Program-made: the position numbers and the translations under genes
From: Candidatus Peribacteria bacterium
GTDB taxonomy: Bacteria > Patescibacteria > JAEDAM01 > Absconditabacterales > Absconditicoccaceae
NCBI GenBank assembly: GCA_031288635.1
Contig: JAITQZ010000119.1
Coordinates: 1-25,806, forward strand
Direction: 5' to 3'
Length of the DNA: 25,806 bases
Part shown: piece after piece, positions 18,089 to 25,806 of the stretch
Numbering within the stretch: the first letter of the stretch is position 1
How the letters are laid out: each line of letters opens with the position of its first letter
The notes under the pieces: generated by a model
What the model was told of the DNA's origin: nothing
The model's database searches: none
Seen by the model: only the letters and a program-made list of their open reading frames with translations

Positions 18089-18556
18089 CTAGTCATCTAC
18101 TAAATCCTCTTCATTGATAGGTGGATTAACGGTAGTATTCCTATTATCGTTTACTCTTGTTGGTTCTCATTTTTCCGTTTTGATCATTTCCCGTAGGGTT
18201 CTTACTTCCTTGATAGAGAGTTTAGGAATAGCAGGGTTTCATTTCCCTATCGCTTGATTGGAATATTCCACCAACATATTGAAGATGTTCTTGTGGATGT
18301 CTCCCAATTTTTGCATATCTGGTTTCCATACTTTGATTATCTCTTCTTCTGCCTTTTCTAATGCTTTTTCTCTCATTCTTCTTAGTCGTTCTTTTTTTTC
18401 CGCTCATCGTGATGCTGTCTTTTTTCTGATGTTTCAATTTAATTTTCAGATCCCTTTTAAATCCCTTAAAAATCCCTTTACCTCAAAATAATCACTTTCG
18501 ATAAATTCCAGTTTCCAAGCTGACCAATCTATTGTTTGTCCTCTTTTTCTCGCCAT
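18089..18556 (-). CDS. Terminase small subunit-like protein, 155 aa
   Basis: ATG 18554-18556 to TAG 18089-18091 with TGA glycines at four sites, without which the gene disappears. The N-terminus is basic with a short helical unit ('MARKRGQTIDWSAWKLEFIE', then 'GFLRDLKG'), followed by a long charged helix ('KKERLRRMREKALEKAEEEI') and a polar tail. Small terminases have an N-terminal DNA-binding part and an oligomerising helix, and are found just before the large subunit. It is four codons downstream of the methyltransferase gene. The call rests on architecture and position. Confidence 0.65.
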
Positions 18557-18568
18557 TTTCATTTGTAC

Positions 18569-19876
18569 TTAAATAAAGCTTAATTCTAATTTTCTGTTGA
18601 TGCATTTTATGGGTTTTTTATAAGTTGCATATATATATCTTGAATACCTCTTGATGATTACCTCACAGAAGGCAGGGTCAAGCTCCATCATATAACATAC
18701 TCTTTTGGTATCCTCACACGCTATTAGAGTTGTTCCGCTTCCTCCAAACATATCCAGCACATTCTCGTTGGTTTTCGTGCTATTCAGGATTGCATGTTTC
18801 ACTAACCTGACAGGCTTCTGGGTAGGGTGTTCGTATTGCTGGACATTATGGCGACCGATACTTCGTATGGTTGTCTTGCCTTCTGTCTCTGCTTGTCTTC
18901 GCTTTTTGATTTCTGCGAGGATTTCACTATCCGTCATAGTATGGAAGTCCTGTGTGGTACAGCAGAAAACATCTCAATAAAAGTCCGCTTTGTATCCTTT
19001 TTTGTTCGCATAGAAAAAGGGTTCGTGCTTCTGCTTGTAATCTCCTCCTACATGGTTAATTCACGGTTTGTTCCAGATGAGTTGTTTATTGATTTCGAAT
19101 CAGCTTTTTTCTAACGCTGTTTGAAATTCCCTTTGGGTAGAATGACTATGAAAGATGTAGGATGCTCCTGTATTGGTTAGGTAGGGGTAGGCAGTTTTGA
19201 AGGTCGTTTGTAGAAAGTCTAAAAATGCTGATTCGTCCATGTGGTCGTTCAGAATTTTTCTGCTGGTTTTCTTTCCGCTCCCTTTGTAATTCACATTGTA
19301 GGGAGGGTCGGTGAAGATGGTCTGTACTGTTGCTCCATTGAGGAGTTTATCCATATCTTCCTTCTTCGTTGCATCTCCACACATCAGCCTATGTTCTCCG
19401 AGCTGGAAAATGTCTCCATACTTGACGATAGGATCGGTAGTTGGTTCTGGGACGGTATCTTCATCTTCCTTATTCAGTTCTACATCCAACATTTCTAAAT
19501 TGAGTTCCTTATCTGCATACATCTCATTAAGAACAGGATTATTGAGCTTTTGGAGAATGACTTCAATATTTTTCAGATTGTCTTTCGCTTTTTCTGCGAT
19601 AATGTTATCCAGCAATCTGTACTCTTCTTTTTGCTCCTCTGTCATATCGGAGTATTGGATAACAGGGACTTCTTTCATTCAGGCTTTTTTGGCAGCTAGT
19701 AATCTTCCGTGTCCTGCTAGGATGATGTTTTTCTCGTCAATGAGAATTGGAGCTCTAAATCCTACCTTCATTATTGAGTAGTCCAAAGCTTCCAGTTGTT
19801 CTTCTGGATGATCTTTGTTATTGAGTTCGTATTCTTTTATGGTATTGATGTCTATGATAAGGTATTTTCAGTTCAT
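18569..19876 (-). CDS. ParB-like nuclease/DNA methyltransferase fusion, 435 aa
   Basis: ATG 19874-19876 to TAA 18569-18571. The N-terminal 90 residues are a ParB/Srx-like domain with 'ILAGHGRLLAAKKAGMKEVP' (AGHGR at 54-58). The rest is a beta-class amino-methyltransferase: motif IV 'TDPPYNVNY' (DPPY at 190-193) comes before the SAM-binding 'DMFGGSGTTLIACE' (FGGSG at 377-381). Such ParB-MTase fusions are common at the start of phage packaging modules and methylate adenine or cytosine N-atoms, probably guarding phage DNA against restriction. It is the first gene of the late operon here, with a structured leader before it. Confidence 0.93.
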
Positions 19877-19895
19877 TAGGAGATTCTTTTTAAGA

Positions 19896-19927
19896 GAATA
19901 AAAAATCTGACTACGGACTACGGTCAG
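19896..19927 (-). terminator. Terminator-like hairpin in the leader of the late operon
   Basis: CTGAC (19907-19911) pairs with GTCAG (19923-19927), and on the minus strand TTTTTTATTC (19905-19896) follows. It lies 20 bases before the first late gene, so it could act as an attenuator that must be overcome to express the late genes. An alternative ACGGA/TCCGT pairing (19913-19917 with 19929-19933 approximately) would compete with it. Confidence 0.55.
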
Positions 19928-19980
19928 CTCCGTGAGATTTCGTAAGGTTGTGGGATTGGAGATATGCTTGCATTTCAGAA

Positions 19981-20011
19981 AAAGCACGCAATAAAATTAT
20001 AGCGTGTCTTT
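19981..20011 (-). terminator. Second hairpin upstream of the late operon
   Basis: CACGC (19985-19989) pairs with GCGTG (20002-20006), extended by AAAG/CTTT with one bulged base. On the minus strand a T-run follows. The 12-base loop contains TATAAT on the minus strand. Confidence 0.45.
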
Positions 20012-20113
20012 CATGTGCTTATGTATTCGTTGGAATTTTATACAAAGAGACCAAATAATCAAGTAAAAGTAACCTAAGAGAACTATTAGTTAGCGGATTT
20101 TATTCCTTTTTGA

Positions 20114-20141
20114 TTGTTTTTGCTATTCATTTAATTATAAT
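20114..20141 (+). promoter_or_regulatory. Promoter of the integrase gene
   Basis: TTGTTT (20114-20119), 16-base spacer, TATAAT (20136-20141). It lies 60 bases before the ATG. The transcript leader has an AGAAAGG sequence but too far from the ATG to act as a ribosome binding site for it. Confidence 0.65.
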
Positions 20142-20163
20142 GTCAACATCATAAACAGAAAGG

Positions 20164-20195
20164 TACGCTACATTTTTTACTTAATAAATAGCGTA
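20164..20195 (+). promoter_or_regulatory. Inverted repeat in the integrase leader
   Basis: TACGCTA (20164-20170) and TAGCGTA (20189-20195) form a perfect 7-bp inverted repeat separated by 18 bases, ending 5 bases before the integrase ATG. It could hide the start codon region as RNA or be an operator for a dimeric repressor. Confidence 0.45.
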
Positions 20196-20200
20196 TTACA

Positions 20201-21190
20201 ATGGAAATCAACGAATATTTACTTTTTGAATTTTATGAATATCTTGAAGATGTTAAAGATCGTACAGAAAGGTATTGTAGAGAGACAATGTATGGAATAA
20301 AAGAATTCTTACTTCGGTATAAAGGAACAAAAAATACTTTTAATGTTAATATAGAAGATATTGATTTAGGAGTATTTTCCGAATTCACCATTTTTCTCAA
20401 AAGGAAAAAAGTCTGAAATACTTCACCGAACTTCTTAGATTGAGCGACTCTTGCTCCAAGTACTGTGAATAAAAGAATACTTGCTCTCAAATTACTCATT
20501 GAACGATCGAGAAAATACAAAAATATAGGTATCAATGTGGAAAATGTAGAAATGTCGAAAGAAAAAAGGTCAAGAAAGACTTTTTTAGATAAAGAGGAAA
20601 TCTTACAAATCATAGAACATATCGAAAATACAGAAAAAAGAACAGAAACCAAAATGAGAAACATTCTTTTAATTAAAACAGCTTTCAATACCTGACTTCG
20701 TATGTCAGAATTGTTAAGCATAAAAGTATCTGATATTAGAACGGATACTCCTTTTTACATAAAAGGGAAATGAGGAAAAGAAAGACTTGTTGATATAAAT
20801 CCAGAACTTAGGGAAGAAATGCTTGCATATGTTGGATACACTTCAAAAGTAAACAGAAATCAAGGAAGGATAATTTACAAGTCTGAGACAGGTTTTGTAT
20901 TCATTAACCACTCTGACAATCATTACGGGAAACAGCTTTGTTCGCAGTCTGCATCCACAATTATTAAGAAGCTATGTGATGATATGAGGTTATACCATTG
21001 ATGGACAAAGTATTGGACGATGCATACACTTCGCCATTCCTATGCTTCACAGGCAGTGAAGGACTGAGTACATATTGTAGTACTTAAGGAACTTATGGGA
21101 CACGAAGACATCAGAACAACAAACTGATATACTCATGTTGATGCAAAATTTTTAATGGAACAATTATACAAAATACAAAAAGTAATATAA
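20201..21190 (+). CDS. Tyrosine recombinase / phage integrase (XerC/D-like), 329 aa
   Basis: ATG 20201-20203 to TAA 21188-21190, rejoined across several TGA codons. The catalytic set is complete: Arg167 in 'NTGLRMSELLS', Lys in 'KGKGGKERLV', His275-x-x-Arg278-His in 'HTLRHSYASQ', His301 in 'LMGHEDIRTT' and Tyr310 in 'NGYTHVD'. The Gly of TGLR, of GKGGKE and of NGY are TGA codons, which is the strongest single proof of code 25 here. The N-terminal 110 residues are the SAM-like core-binding domain. It has its own promoter and points away from the late operon, towards a tRNA cluster, a usual place for prophage integration. Confidence 0.95.
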
Positions 21191-21201
21191 TAATCGCAAG
21201 T

Positions 21202-21342
21202 ATGAATTGCAAAATCGAAGAAACATCACTTTGACTTGATTTTTATGTTCTTATTACTATTATTCTTGCTGATGATGTTCTTTGTATATATCCACTTGAA
21301 AATAGATTTATATATTTTCAACGAGAGAAACCCAAAATCTAG
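21202..21342 (+). CDS. Possible small hydrophobic peptide, 46 aa
   Basis: ATG 21202-21204 to TAG 21340-21342 with one TGA Gly, ending on the first base of the tRNA-Met gene. The peptide has a hydrophobic middle ('LDFYVLITIILADDVLCIYP'). T-rich leader DNA gives such frames by chance, so this is weak. Confidence 0.2.
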
Positions 21343-21414
21343 GGTGTGTAGCTCAGGGGTTAGAGCAGTCGGCTCATAACCGATTGGTCGTTGGTTCGAT
21401 TCCAACCACGCCCA
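21342..21414 (+). tRNA. tRNA-Met (CAT)
   Basis: A full cloverleaf: acceptor GGGTGTG with CACGCCC, D stem GCTC/GAGC, anticodon stem GTCGG/CCGAT with loop CTCATAA, T arm GTTGG-TTCGATT-CCAAC, discriminator A. The CCA end is not encoded. The elongator type is likely, though CAT could also be tRNA-Ile2. Confidence 0.95.
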
Positions 21415-21440
21415 AGTCGAATGTCCGACACCAAATTTGT

Positions 21441-21515
21441 GGTCTTATCGTCTAACGGTCAGGACAGGAGACTTTCAATCTTCTAATCGGGGTTCGATTC
21501 CCCGTAAGACCGCCA
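21441..21515 (+). tRNA. tRNA-Glu (TTC)
   Basis: Acceptor GGTCTTA with TAAGACC, anticodon loop CTTTCAA (TTC), T loop TTCGATT, discriminator G and an encoded CCA at 21513-21515. Confidence 0.95.
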
Positions 21516-21522
21516 TTTCAAT

Positions 21523-21599
21523 GGGGTGGTAGTTCAGCTGGTTAGAACGCCTGCCTGTCACGCAGGAGGTCGACGGTTCGAGTCCGTTCCATCCCGCCA
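21523..21599 (+). tRNA. tRNA-Asp (GTC)
   Basis: Acceptor GGGGTGG with CCATCCC, anticodon loop CTGTCAC (GTC), T loop TTCGAGT, discriminator G, encoded CCA at 21597-21599. Confidence 0.96.
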
Positions 21600-21675
21600 T
21601 CTAAATGGTGCAAAATCTCTTGAAAAAGTGGAAAGAATGGGTATAAGAAAATGTTCAGTGGTAGTATTTCAATAT

Positions 21676-21752
21676 GCGGGTGTAACTCAATTGGCTAGAG
21701 TTCCTGCCTTCCAAGCAGACTGTTGCGGGTTCGAGTCCCGTCACCCGCTCCA
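21676..21752 (+). tRNA. tRNA-Gly (TCC)
   Basis: Acceptor GCGGGTG with CACCCGC, anticodon loop CTTCCAA (TCC), T loop TTCGAGT, discriminator T, encoded CCA at 21750-21752. It reads GGA/GGG. The tRNA-Gly with anticodon TCA that code 25 needs is not in this window. Confidence 0.96.
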
Positions 21753-21794
21753 AACGAGACTTTTGAGGCAGTAGCCTCAGTAAATAGTATAAAT

Positions 21795-21820
21795 TGAGGA
21801 GTTTGAAACCCCTCATTTTT
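21795..21820 (+). terminator. Terminator after the tRNA cluster
   Basis: TGAGGAGTT (21795-21803) pairs with AACCCCTCA (21807-21815) with one mismatch and a 3-base loop, then TTTTT (21816-21820). A smaller GAGGC-AGTA-GCCTC hairpin lies just before it. Confidence 0.85.
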
Positions 21821-22199
21821 CGTATAGTAAATTTTACCTCAAAATAGAACTCCTGTTTGTAAAAATAATTTCTCTTTTTCATTTGCAAAGCTGTCCTTTT
21901 TTGTAGTATTACATTGCATCGCTATCAGTTATCAAATAAAAACTAGACATTTCTATCTTACTGATTAGTGATGCATTTTGAATTATACTTTCTCTTGTAA
22001 TCTTGTTACAACACAGTTAAATTGTCAGTAAAATAAACACAGTTAAAATGTCAGTTGATAGGATTATGGGGAAGTAAGTTTATAAGGCAAGAGAATTGTT
22101 CAACTTCGTAATTGTGTTTCTTTATGAACCTATATATAGGTTCTTTTATTCCATGCACAAAATGTATTCACTCCTTTTTCACATTTTCTTTTGAAACAT
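21821..22199. other. Intergenic region without genes
   Basis: No ORF worth calling under code 25 in either strand. It holds a pair of 20-base direct repeats (annotated separately) and very AT-rich DNA. The promoter of the next operon begins at 22200. Confidence 0.6.
22010..22055. repeat. Two 20-base direct repeats
   Basis: AACACAGTTAAATTGTCAGT (22010-22029) and a copy with one change (22036-22055), spaced 26 bases start to start. Each unit contains the imperfect palindrome ACAGTTAAA/TTGTCAGT style halves. Possible transposon-end or regulator binding sites. Confidence 0.8.
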
Positions 22200-22227
22200 T
22201 TGCATTTTTCTGAGAAAGGGATATAAT
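22200..22227 (+). promoter_or_regulatory. Promoter of the 22260-25510 operon
   Basis: TTGCAT (22200-22205), 16-base spacer, TATAAT (22222-22227), 33 bases before the first ATG. The -35 is identical to that of the plus-strand RNA candidate at 8799. Confidence 0.72.
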
Positions 22228-22259
22228 AAAGGTAGAATTTTATTTATTTTTTACCTATT

Positions 22260-23222
22260 ATGGCAATCCTTACTCAAGAGCAACTGTGAAGTATCAAAAA
22301 TTCCTTCAAAAAAGGAGCTTTTGCTACGAGCTTATTTCTTGCCTTGATGATGGGGAAACCTGCAGAAAGCAGAGCAAGTATTCCTATTGATGATCACCGT
22401 ATAGAAAGAGTGAAGCTTACTTCTCCAGAGCAAATCAATCAAATTGTAAATGAATTTCTTGAGTGAGTAGGATTAGACACTTCTTTTGAAGGGATGAAAA
22501 TAACCCTTCCAAAAGCAGTAGCGAAATATGTTGCTAAAGGAATAAAGGAACTGACAGATTCACAAAAGGAGATACTGTATAAAATCCTCAGAGAAGAACT
22601 TCAGTCAATTCCAGAATCAGAGAGAGTGGCATTTTGTATTCTTATTGCAGGATATTGTGGAGTACAATTCTGACCAGAAGATTTTAAAATAAATTTTCCT
22701 AACCCAGAAAATTTTTCTGAAAATAAGTTGGTATGATTAGCATGTACAGTTTTCGGAAATGTTTTGATTGAAATAGCAAAAGGAGAAAATCAGAGACCAG
22801 ATATTTATGTAAGACCGCAACAAGATAACAATTATCAACGAACTCCTGAACAGTTAGAATATTTTCGTAATATCATTACAGAAAGATTTCCACACATTAC
22901 AGATTTAGATGACCAGTGGTTTGAGGAGATGAGAAATGATCTTTATAAATTTGAGTATATTATAAGTGGTTCTCCTGATTTATGGATAAATGCAATAAAG
23001 ACTAGGGAACATCTAGAGAAATCTCTCTCTATGAGTAAGGAACAGATAAGAGAACTAATTATTCAACAAAAGATAAATTGAAAAATAGCTATAAATTGGA
23101 TTGATGTTATTATTCACTGAAACCTAAATAGGAATTGAATTAAAAAATGTCATATGAATACTATGACAGAATTATGTATGATCTCCTCACTTAATACACC
23201 ACTTCTAGATTGGCAATACTAA
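22260..23222 (+). CDS. Unrecognised protein with signal-peptide-like N-terminus, 320 aa
   Basis: ATG 22260-22262 to TAA 23220-23222, with TGA glycines at about eight sites; the standard code leaves only a 105-residue piece. The start has Lys20-21 before a hydrophobic stretch ('GAFATSLFLALMMG') and then 'KPAESRASIP', which looks like a signal peptide with cleavage after an Ala near residue 40, so the protein is probably exported. The rest is a helical, soluble domain with a hydrophobic core ('VAFCILIAGYCGVQFG', 'GLACTVFGNVLIEIAKG') and polar tail. No family is recognised. It is the first gene of a three-gene operon with a strong promoter. Confidence 0.8.
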
Positions 23223-23255
23223 AATATTATATATTTATTTTTCAATTAATAACAA

Positions 23256-23543
23256 ATGTTCCCTACAAAAGAAACATTAGTACACATCTTAAAGAAATTA
23301 GTTTGATATTGGGACTTAGCAACATATTTTCTTGAGATGGTAGAAAATACTGATGATGAAAAGCTCTTAGCGGACATTTTCAAACTAATAAAAGAAGAAA
23401 TCAATAATATGAAAGATAGTAATACTAGAGAGCAGATGAAGAAATATTTACAAGAACAACTACAACACGAAAAGATAGAAGCAGATGAACATAAAAAAGC
23501 AGATGAAGATTTAGGAAATGCTTTGCAACTTTTATTTTGATAA
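23256..23543 (+). CDS. Small coiled-coil protein, 95 aa
   Basis: ATG 23256-23258 to TAA 23541-23543; TGA is the final Gly and one internal Gly ('KLVGYWDL'). Almost the whole chain is charged helix, in two segments: residues 25-50 'EKLLADIFKLIKEEINNMKD' and 50-85 'REQMKKYLQEQLQHEKIEAD'. No membrane segment. It lies 33 bases after the first gene of the operon and 8 bases before the next. Likely a partner or chaperone of one of these; the family is unknown. Confidence 0.75.
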
Positions 23544-23551
23544 CTTTTATA

Positions 23552-25510
23552 ATGTCTACAGAGCACCTTACCAATCAGGAATGAACTTCGGACAATCAAG
23601 ACATACTAAGTATAGAAGAACAAGAACTTCAAAAGACTTTGAATTATCTTGAAGAAAATACTACTCATTGTAAAAAAGTTGGTGAATGATTAACTTCTAA
23701 TTGTGATGAAATTAAAAAAGAGATGTTAAATTTAGTTTCGTTCAACAATAAAGTCTCTGTTGCATACGGTAAAATTAAAGAAGATATTCCTCTTACTTCA
23801 GAAGATGAAAGTGCTTTAAAATTATATTACGTAATAAAAATTAACTATATACCAATTGAAGAACAACGGATAACATGGAGAAATAGTTTAAATCCCATAA
23901 ATGGTAAAGAAAATCTATCTGAAAATACGCCTGAAAGTATATCTGATGAAAAAGAATTTATTACAAAAATTAAAGAAATAAAAAATATTGATGATATTCA
24001 AAATTTTTCTACTGAAGAAAAAGAAAAAATCTTATCAGCAGGTAAAACATTAAAAGAATCTCTTAAAGATAAAAAGGATTTTACTGATGATGAAAAAGTA
24101 TTACTTGATTTTTATGAGATGTTTGAAATATATGAAGCAATCCAGATTTCTGAACTTATGGATAAATTAGAAGTATCTATAGGTGGATTTTTAAAAACAA
24201 AAACAATAGAAGATTTAAATCAAGAAAACATAAATTATTCTAATCTTGCCTGAAATTTTATCTCTTATTGTAAAATAGAAGATACTATTTTGTGAAAATT
24301 ATCTAAAGATAAAAAGAAAGATTTAGTTACCAATAAAATTGTTACTTTTGTACAACAATCAATAGAATCAAGAAAAGAATTGATAGATACTAATGGGAAG
24401 GAGAAATCAGATTGGTTAGTATTTGAATCCTTAGCTTCTCGTGTATGTTCTCAATGGGATACAGCGTGGAAAAATAGTAGTGGAGATACAATCTCCTTGG
24501 AAGGTAATTCAATATCAAAAAAAAATATCAAGGTAGAATCAAGATTACCTTCAATTATAATCACTTTACCTGAAAAGTTATATCAATATCTCATTAAAGA
24601 CAATTCAGAGGGGTTTTGAGAAACAAGGTGGCTAGGCACCAAAACTCCTATCTGCTTTATAAATAATAAAGAAGATAGTTTAAAAAAGCAGGAAGAGGAT
24701 GAAAATAATGCAAAGCAAAATAATGCATATTTAGTAAATGAAGATTGAGTATCCCCATTAGAAGCACTCAGACAAGCAAGAGAGGGGACATATCTCCACG
24801 AACCACAACATGTAATGGATAAAATTTTTGGGATGGATAACAATAACAAAAAACCTTTTAATGAAGTTTTACCTCGCTTAGCAGAAAGACAGTCATTAAA
24901 AGGGATAATGAGGGATTTGATGAGAGTAGATAGTTATGATCCATATTTTAAGTATGAAAATCATAAACCAGAACCTGAACAAGCTAATGCCCAATATGAA
25001 GAAGAATTAGAGAAACGAAATGGTGAGAAAGTAGAATTTGATAAGCGTATGCAAGCGTTTAAAGATTGAATATATAATACTACATGAAACACATCAATAT
25101 TACAGGCACAATTAGATAAATACTTATCTAGTTGAATAATAGATAAAGAACTGTGAGAGATGGCAAAAGATAAACATATAAATAATTACTTAAAGAAAGC
25201 CAAAGAAACTAGAGATACTCTCAAAAATTGATTACGAGTTTTAGTTGAATTAGATTGTATTTGTGATAAGGATTTGATGAAGGAAAATAAAAGCGAATGA
25301 AAATTAGAAGAAATATGGAAAGAAAAAGCTGAGAATATCGTTGATTGGGATAAATGGAAATTAAATCCAAAATGAAAAAAAGATAATTTCCCTAAATGTA
25401 TTATTAATACTTTATCTAATACACCTATTGAAGATTGGTGAAAAATATGTAAATATGCTAGACAATATGGTATCCAGCAATGTGGCATAAGTCCATGTAA
25501 AGTAAAATAG
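23552..25510 (+). CDS. HExxH protein, putative zinc metallopeptidase, 652 aa
   Basis: ATG 23552-23554 to TAG 25508-25510, with 14 TGA glycines by my count against 17 GGN glycines; the standard code splits it into several pieces. The N-terminal 380 residues are mostly helical, acidic and repetitive in style. The key feature is 'TYLHEPQHVMDKIFG' with His416-Glu417-x-x-His420, the zinc-binding motif of gluzincin-like peptidases; 'LPRLAERQS' some 30 residues on offers a Glu as third ligand. After it come charged helices and a C-terminal Cys-containing tail (six Cys in the last 110 residues). No signal peptide. It could be a protease acting on host or prey proteins or an inactive relative; nothing closer can be said. 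Confidence 0.8.
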
Positions 25511-25806
25511 CAATCGTACTCTAGCTATATCATAATCTGATTTAGAATTTGAGAGAACATAAAAAAAAGTGGTACCGCTAACAGAGCATAGACGATAAAA
25601 TATCTTTATAAATGAGTAATAAAATAGAATACTCAACCATCTCTATAGAATGTGAATAACAATGGGTTTTCCTATGAAATCTTGCTAGATAGTGTTTTGG
25701 AAACTCTGAATAACCAAAAATTAGACATAAAAAAATATCCCTCTTAGAAAATAAGGAATTTTTATACATTGAGAGGCGTGTGTATACGTTATTTTTCTCT
25801 ACTTAA
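25511..25806. other. Right end without supported features
   Basis: Short overlapping ORFs occur on the minus strand, but they have no start context, family signal or codon pattern of a gene. No promoter, tRNA or clear terminator is seen before the right edge. Confidence 0.5.

Larger units (their letters stand above)
19877..20113. other. Divergent intergenic region between late operon and integrase
   Basis: No gene is seen. It holds two hairpins read by the late operon and lies just before the rightward integrase promoter. A minus-strand TATAAT lies inside the second hairpin loop, but without a good -35 at 16-18 bases; I therefore do not call a late promoter. Confidence 0.6.

Noticed and set aside
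1..19876. Widespread pseudogenes or sequencing frameshifts suggested by many short same-strand ORFs
   Set aside because: The fragments stay in the same frame and are separated only by TGA at expected Gly positions, so the code differs rather than the genes being broken.
20233..20721. A 162-codon minus-strand ORF
   Set aside because: It lies wholly opposite the integrase, which has a complete catalytic set.
21676..21752. The special UGA-reading tRNA-Gly
   Set aside because: The anticodon is TCC, so this is an ordinary tRNA-Gly; the TCA form must be elsewhere.
21526..21888. ORFs across the tRNA-Asp and tRNA-Gly genes on both strands
   Set aside because: They translate tRNA sequence and have no independent support.
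25412..25769. Two overlapping minus-strand ORFs of 74 and 63 codons
   Set aside because: They lie opposite the end of the HExxH gene and AT-rich flank, with hydrophobic composition typical of T-rich DNA and no start signals.
1..25806. CRISPR array
   Set aside because: No set of regularly spaced repeats with unique spacers; the only direct repeats are the two-copy ones listed.

Overview
This AT-rich window comes from a bacterium, or a phage of one, that reads TGA as glycine (genetic code 25, known from Gracilibacteria and Absconditabacteria/SR1). Under the standard code nearly every gene looks broken. With TGA read as Gly the pieces join in single frames and the TGA falls where conserved glycines belong: the integrase R-motif Thr-Gly-Leu-Arg, the lipobox Gly before the lipidated Cys, and the Gly-rich turns of the portal, MuF and tape measure proteins. 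All gene limits below use TAA and TAG as the only stops.

Bases 1-19876 are a long leftward (minus strand) siphovirus late operon. In order of transcription it holds: ParB-methyltransferase, small terminase, a small HTH protein, large terminase, portal, a small membrane protein, MuF head protein, an ADP-ribosyltransferase-like protein, a small acidic protein, scaffold, SU10/DUF5309-type capsid, a LEM/HeH-like protein, tail tube, and gpG/gpGT tail chaperones with a canonical -1 frameshift site. The tape measure and Dit follow. Four neck genes (adaptor, head closure, HK97 gp10-like, tail terminator-like) then sit in an unusual place after Dit, and a baseplate hub protein runs off the left edge.

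A 2.2-kb accessory cassette (6710-8939) interrupts the operon between the chaperones and the tape measure. It encodes an Abi_2 family HEPN protein, a lipoprotein and a small membrane protein. It also has two strong candidates for small structured RNAs, each with its own promoter: one on the minus strand (about 7592-7705) with a pseudoknot-capable hairpin, and one on the plus strand (about 8833-8900) with a GCAA tetraloop. I read the cassette as a phage-carried anti-phage or superinfection-exclusion moron. The Abi_2 gene plus adjacent RNA is the most likely undescribed system in the window.

Bases 20201-21190 encode a tyrosine recombinase on the plus strand, followed by a tRNA cluster (Met, Glu, Asp, Gly). 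From 22260 to 25510 a plus-strand operon of three unrecognised genes follows a clear promoter: a protein with a signal-peptide-like N-terminus, a small coiled-coil protein, and a 652-residue protein with an HExxH motif. Whether that operon belongs to phage or host cannot be told from the window. The last 296 bases show nothing I can support.

Shine-Dalgarno sequences are essentially absent. Late genes often start just after a hairpin followed by a T-rich leader, and several promoter candidates share a 16-base spacer.
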